Part shown: positions 1 through 4,963 of the stretch, piece after piece
Layout of the letters: each line of letters begins with the position of its first letter
How positions within the stretch are numbered: the stretch's first letter is position 1
Assembly: GCA_016763355.1 (NCBI GenBank)
Contig: JAESTY010000064.1
Coordinates: forward strand, 1-5,273
Source of the DNA: Immundisolibacteraceae bacterium
Lineage (GTDB): Bacteria; Pseudomonadota; Gammaproteobacteria; Immundisolibacterales; Immundisolibacteraceae
Length of the DNA stretch: 5,273 nt
Direction of reading: 5' to 3'
Program-made: the position numbers and the translations under genes
The notes under the pieces: generated by a model
Seen by the model: only the letters and a program-made list of their open reading frames with translations
Database searches by the model: none
What the model was told of the DNA's origin: nothing

Positions 1-273
1 ACCGAATATATTCGCGCCGCCAAAGCCGGCGACTGGGTCACCGCTGAGGCCAAGTTTAACGAGTTACGGCCGGTGGCGAATTTCTGGGACAACACGGTTA
101 CCTGGGAGGGGGTTTATAAAACCAAGACCTACGCCAGTTCCTTTGCCATCACCAAACCCTGGTACGAGGCGATCGGTTTAAAAGCCGGGCCGAACCTGCC
201 TACGGTACGTCAGGAATCACCGCAACGGGTGGAGTGGTTGCGTCAGAACCTGTCAGACCTTGGCGTCATATAA
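1..273 (+). CDS. Dihydrodipicolinate synthase / hydratase-aldolase family protein, C-terminal part (5' truncated)
   Basis: The reading frame is open from the first base to the TAA at 271-273, giving the last 90 residues of a protein whose start lies upstream of the window. The GTG at 73 is an internal valine, not a start. The fragment reads as the helical C-terminal region of the DapA/N-acetylneuraminate lyase family (class I, Schiff-base aldolases): an amphipathic AAKAGDW helix, then an ITKPWYEAIGLKAGPNLPT segment matching the family's 'K...G...GP.R.P' turn, then a final helix ending LRQNLSDLGVI. The catalytic lysine and tyrosine would lie in the missing part. The family includes dihydrodipicolinate synthase and also the hydratase-aldolases of aromatic catabolism (NahE/PhdJ type), which release pyruvate from ring-cleavage products. 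The dioxygenase 73 bases downstream makes a catabolic lyase more likely than a lysine-biosynthesis enzyme, but that is inference from context. Confidence 0.75.
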   Translation, partial: TEYIRAAKAGDWVTAEAKFNELRPVANFWDNTVTWEGVYKTKTYASSFAITKPWYEAIGLKAGPNLPTVRQESPQRVEWLRQNLSDLGVI

Positions 274-301
274 GGCGTTATCCAGGAGCTTGCTCAACGC
301 C
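274..301 (+). other. Bulged hairpin between the aldolase-like gene and the dioxygenase alpha gene
   Basis: Directly after the stop codon, GGCGTT (274-279) is perfectly complementary to AACGCC (296-301). GAGC (286-289) is complementary to the adjacent GCTC (292-295), leaving a six-base bulge on the 5' side. No T-tract follows, so this is not a standard intrinsic terminator. It could affect RNA processing or stability between the two genes, or be chance. The stems were read by eye and no folding energy was computed. Confidence 0.3.
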
Positions 302-346
302 TGACTCCCACCCACCCAATTCCAGCAGACTCTAAGGATCAATGCG

Positions 347-1660
347 ATGCTGCGTACCACTGACGACTTCTACGACTGGGATCAACTCATTGACGAGCAG
401 CGTGCTCATGCCAGCACGAGTATTTTTGTTGACGAACAAATCTACGCGCTCGAAGTTGAGCGCATCTTTAACCGCTCCTGGCTGTTTTTAGGCCACGCCA
501 CCGAAATCCCCAACCCGGGTGATTTCGTAACTAGGCGCATGGGCGATGATCAGGTCATTCTGATTCGTGGTGACGACGGCAAGCCCCGGGCTTTTTTAAA
601 CCAGTGCCCCCATCGGGGGTCATTAATTTCCAAGCTTGATAACGGCAACTGCCAGCATTTTGTCTGCTCGTATCACGGCTGGACCTTTAACAACGCAGGT
701 CAACTAAAAACCACCAGTTACGACGACTTTTACCAGGGCAAACTCGACTTCTCCGCCAACGGCTTACGCGCAGTCGCTCAACTTGACAGCCACGGTGAAT
801 TAATTTTCGCCACCTGGGATGCCGACGCGGTTAGCCTGAGCGATTATCTGGGTGACATGAAATGGTATCTGGATATCTATTTCAACCGTACCCCTGGCGG
901 CATGGAAGTACTGGCACCGCCCCAGCGCTGGATCGTCAATACCAACTGGAAGCTCGGGGCGCTTAATTTTGGTACCGATAACCAACACCTGCACCCAACC
1001 CACATGGGGCCAACCGCACTGGGTATTCTCGGAGCACCGATTAACGAGGTGGTCAACGCACTGGGCTCTAGCTATCAAATTAGCCTCGACGGCGGACATG
1101 GCTGTGTGAACACCACCCTGCCCCACGATGACCTGCCTTATACCGGCCTGCCCAAGGAGCTGATCCCCCTATACGAGCAAACCCTGAGTCCGGAGCAGGC
1201 GACCATATTGCGCCGCAATGTGGTCACCGTCGGCAACGTATTCCCCTATCTGGCATGGATTCAGGTAGCTCTAGATACCGAGCGTAAAGGCGAAGCCATC
1301 GCCGCGGGAACGCTGAGGCTCTGGCAACCGATTGGTCCCCACCAGATAGAACTTACCTGCTGGTACCTGGCCGAAAAAGAGGCTCCAGAAGCCCACAAAC
1401 AAGCGGTGCTCGCCGAAGGCCTGCGCACCTTTGGCATGTCCGGCATGTTTGAGGAAGATGACCTCGACATTTGGTCGTCGATTGTCACTGCCGGTAAAGG
1501 TTCCATTGCAAGCACCAGCACCATGAACTTTGAAACCGCTCTGAACTTTGAACCGGTTGATGATTTTCCTGGGCCTGGCCGAGCCTACTTTCCGATGCTG
1601 CCCGAGTGCGAACAGTTCAACCTGCTCAAACACTGGAAACAGGTCATGTCACGACGCTAA
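347..1660 (+). CDS. Aromatic ring-hydroxylating dioxygenase, Rieske alpha (large) subunit
   Basis: This 437-residue protein has the usual length and order of a Rieske non-heme iron oxygenase alpha subunit. The N-terminal Rieske domain carries C-P-H (Cys87, His89) and C-S-Y-H (Cys107, His110), the ligands of the [2Fe-2S] cluster. The C-terminal catalytic domain has D-x-x-H-x4-H (Asp211, His214, His219), and the acidic pair Asp371-Asp372 in FEEDDLDIW supplies the third ligand of the mononuclear iron. Asp211 matches the residue that links Rieske and iron centres of neighbouring subunits in naphthalene dioxygenase. The family inserts O2 into aromatic rings, usually giving cis-dihydrodiols, in the cytoplasm with electrons from a ferredoxin or reductase. 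The start at 347 is chosen because AAGGA (334-338) lies 8 bases upstream; an ATG at 342 is out of frame. The residues around the iron motif are unusual: Leu206 replaces the common Glu, and Asn212-Gln213 replaces the usual small residue plus Tyr. The beta subunit follows after 12 bases. The substrate cannot be assigned. Confidence 0.93.
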   Translation: MLRTTDDFYDWDQLIDEQRAHASTSIFVDEQIYALEVERIFNRSWLFLGHATEIPNPGDFVTRRMGDDQVILIRGDDGKPRAFLNQCPHRGSLISKLDNGNCQHFVCSYHGWTFNNAGQLKTTSYDDFYQGKLDFSANGLRAVAQLDSHGELIFATWDADAVSLSDYLGDMKWYLDIYFNRTPGGMEVLAPPQRWIVNTNWKLGALNFGTDNQHLHPTHMGPTALGILGAPINEVVNALGSSYQISLDGGHGCVNTTLPHDDLPYTGLPKELIPLYEQTLSPEQATILRRNVVTVGNVFPYLAWIQVALDTERKGEAIAAGTLRLWQPIGPHQIELTCWYLAEKEAPEAHKQAVLAEGLRTFGMSGMFEEDDLDIWSSIVTAGKGSIASTSTMNFETALNFEPVDDFPGPGRAYFPMLPECEQFNLLKHWKQVMSRR

Positions 1661-1663
1661 GGA
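1658..1663 (+). promoter_or_regulatory. Ribosome binding site of the beta subunit, overlapping the alpha stop codon
   Basis: The TAA stop of the alpha subunit is part of TAAGGA, an anti-Shine-Dalgarno match placed 9 bases before the beta-subunit ATG at 1673. This arrangement suggests translational coupling, which would help make the two subunits in equal amounts for the alpha3beta3 assembly known for many of these enzymes. The coupling is inferred from the layout. Confidence 0.65.
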
Positions 1664-1672
1664 AAACCAACA

Positions 1673-2197
1673 ATGCCGATACCAAAAACCAACATTAGCG
1701 ATGGCGAATACCGCGCCGCCTGCGAGTTTCTAATCTACGAAGCCCGCCTGTTCGACCAGCACCGATACCTCGAATGGCTTGAGCTGATCAGCGATGACAT
1801 CCACTACGAATTAGTCGCACCCACCGTTCAAAGTGCCGCCGATGCTACTACAGCACCCAAAACCGTCCCGCTGTTCAGCGAAAATCGAGCCAGCCTGCAA
1901 ACCCGGATTGAACAACTGGCGAACCCCGCATTCACAGTGAGTGAAAGCCCACCCAGCCGATCACGCCATTTTGTTACCAATATTTGGGTTGAACGCGGTG
2001 GCCAGGCCGACCAGCTAGCTGTGTTCAGCAACCTACTGGTTTATCGGGGCCGAGGCTTTGATTTACCCCCGCATTTTTTCCCGATTGTGCGTAATGACAT
2101 CCTCAACCAGGTCGATGGTGGACTCCAACTGGAAAGCCGCCGGGCAGAGAGCGATGAACACATCATCGGCTCCCGCAGTATTACCCTGTTAATTTAA
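1673..2197 (+). CDS. Aromatic ring-hydroxylating dioxygenase, beta (small) subunit
   Basis: This 174-residue protein matches the ring-hydroxylating dioxygenase beta family, which has an NTF2/SnoaL-like cone fold and a usual length of about 160-190 residues. Visible family features are the N-terminal FLIYEARLFDQHRYLEWLEL helix followed by DDIHYELVAP (residues 19-50); the arginine-rich middle segment around RIEQL (78-82); and PPSRSRHFVTNIWV (93-106), which matches the conserved PPSR-xx-H-x-V-x-N signature. The C-terminal strand ends at residue 174, so the protein looks complete. The beta subunit has no cofactor; it stabilises the hexamer and can influence substrate range. The ATG at 1673 is supported by the TAAGGA that overlaps the alpha stop. 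Pairing with the alpha gene makes this a two-component terminal oxygenase. After this gene the tight gene spacing breaks at a 344-base gap. Confidence 0.92.
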   Translation: MPIPKTNISDGEYRAACEFLIYEARLFDQHRYLEWLELISDDIHYELVAPTVQSAADATTAPKTVPLFSENRASLQTRIEQLANPAFTVSESPPSRSRHFVTNIWVERGGQADQLAVFSNLLVYRGRGFDLPPHFFPIVRNDILNQVDGGLQLESRRAESDEHIIGSRSITLLI

Positions 2198-2218
2198 CTC
2201 ATTGAAGGAAAGTATCCG

Positions 2219-2236
2219 ATGCTCCAGTCTCAATAA
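2219..2236 (+). pseudogene. Five-codon mini-ORF (MLQSQ) with strong ribosome binding site; possible gene-start remnant
   Basis: AAGGAA (2205-2210) lies about nine bases before an ATG at 2219, only 21 bases after the beta-subunit stop. The spacing and signal are as good as those of the real genes here, yet the frame stops at TAA (2234-2236) after five codons. Either this is the preserved start of a former third cistron whose body was lost, or a short leader peptide, or chance. No remnant of a known family is recognisable downstream in any frame, so the pseudogene label is tentative. Confidence 0.3.
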
Positions 2237-2278
2237 CAGGCCTGCCATTAACGGTTCGTTTTTAACAACTAACACCAA

Positions 2279-2307
2279 TTGACAGTGACCAACCAACGGC
2301 GGAGGAT
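2279..2307 (+). promoter_or_regulatory. Possible sigma-70-type promoter for the amidohydrolase gene
   Basis: A perfect -35 hexamer TTGACA sits at 2279-2284. At the ideal 17-base spacing the -10 position reads GAGGAT (2302-2307), only three of six consensus matches; GATAAC (2305-2310) lies at a 20-base spacing. Transcription from here would leave a 5' leader of roughly 220 bases before the amidohydrolase. The -35 is convincing and the -10 is not. Confidence 0.25.
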
Positions 2308-2541
2308 AACCACAATAATTAAAGACTCCCGTAAGCGATGGTCAGGTAAGCAATCCACAAAGAGTTTGCCAGCCAGACCGAACGCGGGTGAGTAAAATCG
2401 CCGCATGGATGCGCACCCAGAATCATCTGGTTTATAGCCCTTGATTCTGTAATTTAGAAAGTCGCAGCTTGCTACTTCTATTTTTGTTCCTGAAAAAGCC
2501 ATGGACAGGCGCCTTCAGATTCAGTAAAAGAGGAGAGCAAC

Positions 2542-3651
2542 ATGAGCCAGCAATACGACGTAGTAGACGCAGACGGCCATATCCTTGAGCCGCCAAATCT
2601 TTGGGAAGAGTACATCGACCCCAAATACCGGGACACTTGCCCGAAGCTGATCGTCAGAGACGACGGCACCGAAGTATTCCGCATCGAAGACCATGAACTC
2701 GACCTGGGAATGACCTTCGGTCTGCTCGGTTCCATCGGTTCCCGTGAGGGCGAAAACTCGATGACTATTTCCTACCTTGATGGCAGGCCTGGCGGCTTCA
2801 ATCCCCACCCGCGCATCAAGGACATGGATCGGGAAGGCATTGATGCAGCCGTGCTCTACCCTAGCCTGGGACTGTTTGCGGGTACGGTTAAAGATATTGA
2901 TACTGCCGCGGCCGGTTGTCGGGCATACAACCGCTGGCTAGCCGATTATTGCCGGGCCTATCCAGAACGGCTGTTTGGCGCTGCCATGATCCCGTTACAG
3001 TCGGTAGATCACGCCATCGAGGAACTAAAATTCGCAGTCCATGAACTCGGCTATCGGGCGATATTCTTACGCCCCAATCCCTACGACGGTAGACCCCTGC
3101 ATCATCTAGATCACGACCGACTCTGGGCAGTAGCGCAGGATCTTGATGTGGCTGTTGGTATCCATGAAGGCATGAGCAGTGGCCAGCCCGATTTAGGCGT
3201 GGACCGATTTGACACCTTCGCCTCACGCCACTGTGTCAGCCATACCCTCGAAATCATGGCGGCCGCCGCTAGCATCATCATGTGCGGCGTGGCTGATCGT
3301 TTTCCGCGACTCAGGTTTGGTTTTCTGGAAGCCAGTGGCGGCTGGATGGCGGGCTGGATCGACCGTATGGATCGTCATTACACCGACAAGGGCATGAACG
3401 ACTCTGGCCTGACCATGCTGCCAAGCGATATTTTTCGGCGTCAGTGTTTCATCGCCTTCGAGCCGGTAGAAGGTGCCCTGCCTATCCTGGCGGACTATTT
3501 AGGCCCGGATAATATCCTCTGGGCTACCGACTATCCCCATGTCGATGGTTTCTGGAACGCACCGAAACTGATTCGCGACATGGGCATGCCAGAAAAGACC
3601 CTTGCCAGCGTGCTCGGCGGCGGAGCAAGACGGTTCTATCAGCTTCAATAA
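2542..3651 (+). CDS. Amidohydrolase family 2 (ACMSD-like) metal-dependent hydrolase/decarboxylase
   Basis: This 369-residue protein belongs to the amidohydrolase-2 (ACMSD-like) TIM-barrel family. It begins with VVDADGHILEP (residues 7-17), whose Asp11 and His13 take the place of the classical His-x-His metal ligands. Further likely active-site residues are His208 (VGIHEG), Glu263 in LEASGGW, and Asp330 in ATDYPH near the C terminus, the conserved metal/acid-base aspartate. Family members hydrolyse C-N or C-C bonds or decarboxylate aromatic acids, for example aminocarboxymuconate semialdehyde decarboxylase and gamma-resorcylate decarboxylase. The D-x-H and LEASGGW version is common in large uncharacterised groups found in degradative clusters. 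The start is supported by AGGAG (2531-2535), six bases before the ATG. No signal peptide is seen, so it is probably cytoplasmic. A role downstream of the dioxygenase, as decarboxylase or hydrolase of an intermediate, is inferred from neighbours only. Confidence 0.88.
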   Translation: MSQQYDVVDADGHILEPPNLWEEYIDPKYRDTCPKLIVRDDGTEVFRIEDHELDLGMTFGLLGSIGSREGENSMTISYLDGRPGGFNPHPRIKDMDREGIDAAVLYPSLGLFAGTVKDIDTAAAGCRAYNRWLADYCRAYPERLFGAAMIPLQSVDHAIEELKFAVHELGYRAIFLRPNPYDGRPLHHLDHDRLWAVAQDLDVAVGIHEGMSSGQPDLGVDRFDTFASRHCVSHTLEIMAAAASIIMCGVADRFPRLRFGFLEASGGWMAGWIDRMDRHYTDKGMNDSGLTMLPSDIFRRQCFIAFEPVEGALPILADYLGPDNILWATDYPHVDGFWNAPKLIRDMGMPEKTLASVLGGGARRFYQLQ

Positions 3652-3659
3652 TATTCGAA

Positions 3660-3737
3660 AAAACAGCTATCTAGCAAAGCGCTGAAAAAGACCGGGGCTC
3701 TTCAGCGAAGAGCCTCCACGAACAAGGTGGCTGTTTT
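3660..3737 (+). repeat. Long inverted repeat enclosing a second perfect hairpin
   Basis: Bases 3660-3672 (AAAACAGCTATCT) can pair with 3725-3737 (AGGTGGCTGTTTT) over 13 consecutive positions, two of them G-U wobbles; the outer eight are perfect. Inside lies a separate hairpin, GGCTCTTC (3696-3703) with GAAGAGCC (3707-3714) around an AGC loop, extendable by two pairs to 3694-3716. The outer arms carry an A-run and a T-run, which recalls a bidirectional terminator, but the T-run is within the stem and no U-tract follows. Termination after the amidohydrolase gene is possible but not shown. Confidence 0.45.
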
Positions 3738-3783
3738 CTATGGACCTTCACTTTCCCGGAATCCAGACTTTCTCAGCGTTTGC
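3674..3783 (+). repeat. Interleaved inverted repeat competing with the 3660-3737 stem
   Basis: GCAAAGCGCTGAAAAAG (3674-3690) is complementary to CTTTCTCAGCGTTTGC (3768-3783) apart from one mismatch and one missing base. Because its arms interleave with those of the 3660-3672/3725-3737 stem, the two cannot be nested; they would form a pseudoknot or exclude each other. CGCTGAA (3680-3686) can also pair with TTCAGCG (3701-3707), inside the inner hairpin. The repeat ends about 20 bases before the dehydrogenase ATG, close to its ribosome binding site (3792-3801). No known riboswitch class is recognised. Confidence 0.4.
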
Positions 3784-3804
3784 ATCACTTAGGGAGAGAG
3801 GCAC

Positions 3805-4725
3805 ATGAGCTATCAATCGATAGGCATTATTGGGCTAGGCGCACTCGGCACATCCATGGGCCGTTTATTGCTTGAAGATGGTTTTAAAGTGCACGGCAAC
3901 GACCTGGATATTTCCCGTTGCGACCTGCTCGCAGCAGAAGGCGTCACCATTCACTCAACCGCCAAAGCCGTTGCCGAAGCCGCCGATGTGGTGGTGTTAT
4001 CACTGCCCAATTCAGAATCGTCAAAAGCGGTCTGCATGGGCCGCGGAGGAATCTGCGAAGCCGATAAGCCGGGGATGCTGGTAATCGACACCACCAGTGG
4101 CTACCCGGACACCACCAAACAAATAGCCGCGGCGCTGGCCGAGAACCAGATGCGCATCATCGATGCCACTATAACCGGCGAAAAAGGCGGCTCAATTGCC
4201 CTGCCAGAGCGCGCATTAACCTGGTGTGTTGGCGGTGCAGATGCGGACGTTGCCGAAGCCCAGCCCCTATTGGAGAGTATGTCGAATTACTTCTTCCACG
4301 TCGGTCCCCTGGGTGCGGGCCAAATAATCAAAATGGTCAACAACATGGTTGGTGCAGCCGCTGGCCTGGCAACAATGGAAGGCTTGTTGTCTGCTGCCAA
4401 ACACGGCATCGATGTCAGAAAAGCGGCTCAGGTGCTGGATAAAGGCACCGGCATGAGTTTCTTCTCCCATAACCCGGCATTAATGTTCAACGACCTGCCC
4501 AATGGTGCCGGCTTCCAGCTCGGCCTGATGACCAAAGACCTGCGCCACATGTCCAAATTCGCCCACGAATCTGACGTGCCCTGCCTGATGATCGATCAGA
4601 CGTTCCACATGTTTGAACTCATGGTTCGCAAGATGGGCTATGACGCGGATATTCTTAGCCAGACAGAAGTGATGCAGGAGTGGGCTGGAGTTAAGTTCGA
4701 TGGTACGCCGATCACCCGTCAATAA
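3805..4725 (+). CDS. NAD-binding beta-hydroxyacid dehydrogenase (3-hydroxyisobutyrate dehydrogenase family)
   Basis: This 306-residue protein has the family's usual length of about 290-310. An N-terminal Rossmann fold carries G-L-G-A-L-G (residues 10-15), and Asn32-Asp33 at the end of the second strand suits NAD+ better than NADP+. The substrate-binding motif at 120-125 reads DATITG where the family usually has DAPVSG, and the following loop to VGG (142-144) is about three residues longer than usual. The catalytic lysine is Lys176 in GAGQIIKMVNN, with Asn179-Asn180 following, and the late motif KDLRHM (244-249) is present. Such enzymes oxidise beta-hydroxyacids, or run in reverse on the corresponding aldehydes and keto acids. 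The cytoplasmic location follows from the lack of a signal peptide. The start is supported by the purine-rich AGGGAGAGAGG (3791-3801). Its place in a catabolic cluster suggests it acts on a hydroxyacid fragment late in the pathway. The exact substrate is unknown, so no gene symbol is given. Confidence 0.88.
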   Translation: MSYQSIGIIGLGALGTSMGRLLLEDGFKVHGNDLDISRCDLLAAEGVTIHSTAKAVAEAADVVVLSLPNSESSKAVCMGRGGICEADKPGMLVIDTTSGYPDTTKQIAAALAENQMRIIDATITGEKGGSIALPERALTWCVGGADADVAEAQPLLESMSNYFFHVGPLGAGQIIKMVNNMVGAAAGLATMEGLLSAAKHGIDVRKAAQVLDKGTGMSFFSHNPALMFNDLPNGAGFQLGLMTKDLRHMSKFAHESDVPCLMIDQTFHMFELMVRKMGYDADILSQTEVMQEWAGVKFDGTPITRQ

Positions 4726-4963
4726 AGTCCTCATATTAATTTTCTATTTATTGGCTATACGCCAAATATCGATTAACGATTGATGATCCTGCTGAGCCAT
4801 CCCCAATAATTATTGAACCCTATCTAAAAAAATAGCTAACCTTTATTGTAGATAGCTGCACTGAGTACCGAGCAGTTAGCCTTCGCTGAACAAGCATTCG
4901 ATCCTTGTAATCAAGAGACACCAGACTGAACCAGCGGGGAATGAAAACCTGAGGAGAACCACC
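4726..4963 (+). other. AT-rich leader of the hydrolase gene with several inverted repeats
   Basis: This 238-base stretch has no gene. It contains TTGGC/GCCAA around a five-base loop (4751-4765); ATCG-N5-CGAT (4768-4780), a small operator-like palindrome; CTATCTA (4820-4826) with its exact complement TAGATAG (4849-4855); and TAGCTGC (4853-4859) pairing with GCAGTTA (4872-4878) with one wobble. GCTAAC (4835-4840) can instead pair with GTTAGC (4875-4880). A TTGAAC at 4813-4818 could be a -35 element, but no good -10 follows at normal spacing. GAGGAG (4951-4956) is the ribosome binding site of the next gene. The separation suggests the hydrolase has its own promoter or control region. Confidence 0.4.

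Larger units (their letters stand above)
2198..2541 (+). other. 344-base intergenic gap without a convincing gene
   Basis: No frame on either strand gives a recognisable protein. On the + strand the longest open stretch is about 40 codons (2273-2392), very basic, with no good start site. On the minus strand an open frame of 77 codons (2502 to 2269) nearly fills the gap but resembles no family I know. The gap holds the mini-ORF at 2219-2236, a TTGACA hexamer at 2279, an imperfect palindrome TTCTGTAATTTAGAA at 2445-2459, and the ribosome binding site AGGAG (2531-2535) of the next gene. I see no insertion-sequence ends and no intrinsic terminator with a T-tract. Confidence 0.5.

Noticed and set aside
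73..273. GTG at 73 considered as the start of a small 66-residue protein.
   Set aside because: The frame is open upstream to base 1 with in-family sequence, and no ribosome binding site precedes the GTG, so it is an internal codon of a truncated gene.
800..1126. A 108-codon minus-strand open frame inside the alpha subunit gene.
   Set aside because: It lies wholly opposite a well-supported Rieske alpha subunit and shows no domain of its own.
2269..2502. A 77-codon minus-strand open frame that nearly fills the gap between the beta subunit and the amidohydrolase, with a GAAGG about nine bases before its ATG.
   Set aside because: The translation resembles no family I know, its composition is not gene-like, and it opposes an otherwise single-strand cluster. 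A homology search giving conserved hits would change this.
4751..4765. TTGGC-TATAC-GCCAA considered as an intrinsic terminator after the dehydrogenase gene.
   Set aside because: The stem is only five pairs and is not followed by a T-tract on either strand.
4768..4784. ATC-N11-GAT considered as a LysR-type regulator site.
   Set aside because: The usual spacing is T-N11-A (ATC-N9-GAT); here it is two bases longer, and no LysR gene is in the window.
1874..4890. The 9-mer TTCAGCGAA/TTCGCTGAA found in two leaders (3701-3709 and 4882-4890), considered as a shared operator.
   Set aside because: The same 9-mer also occurs inside the beta-subunit coding sequence (1874-1882) as ordinary Phe-Ser-Glu codons, so it is not specific to control regions.
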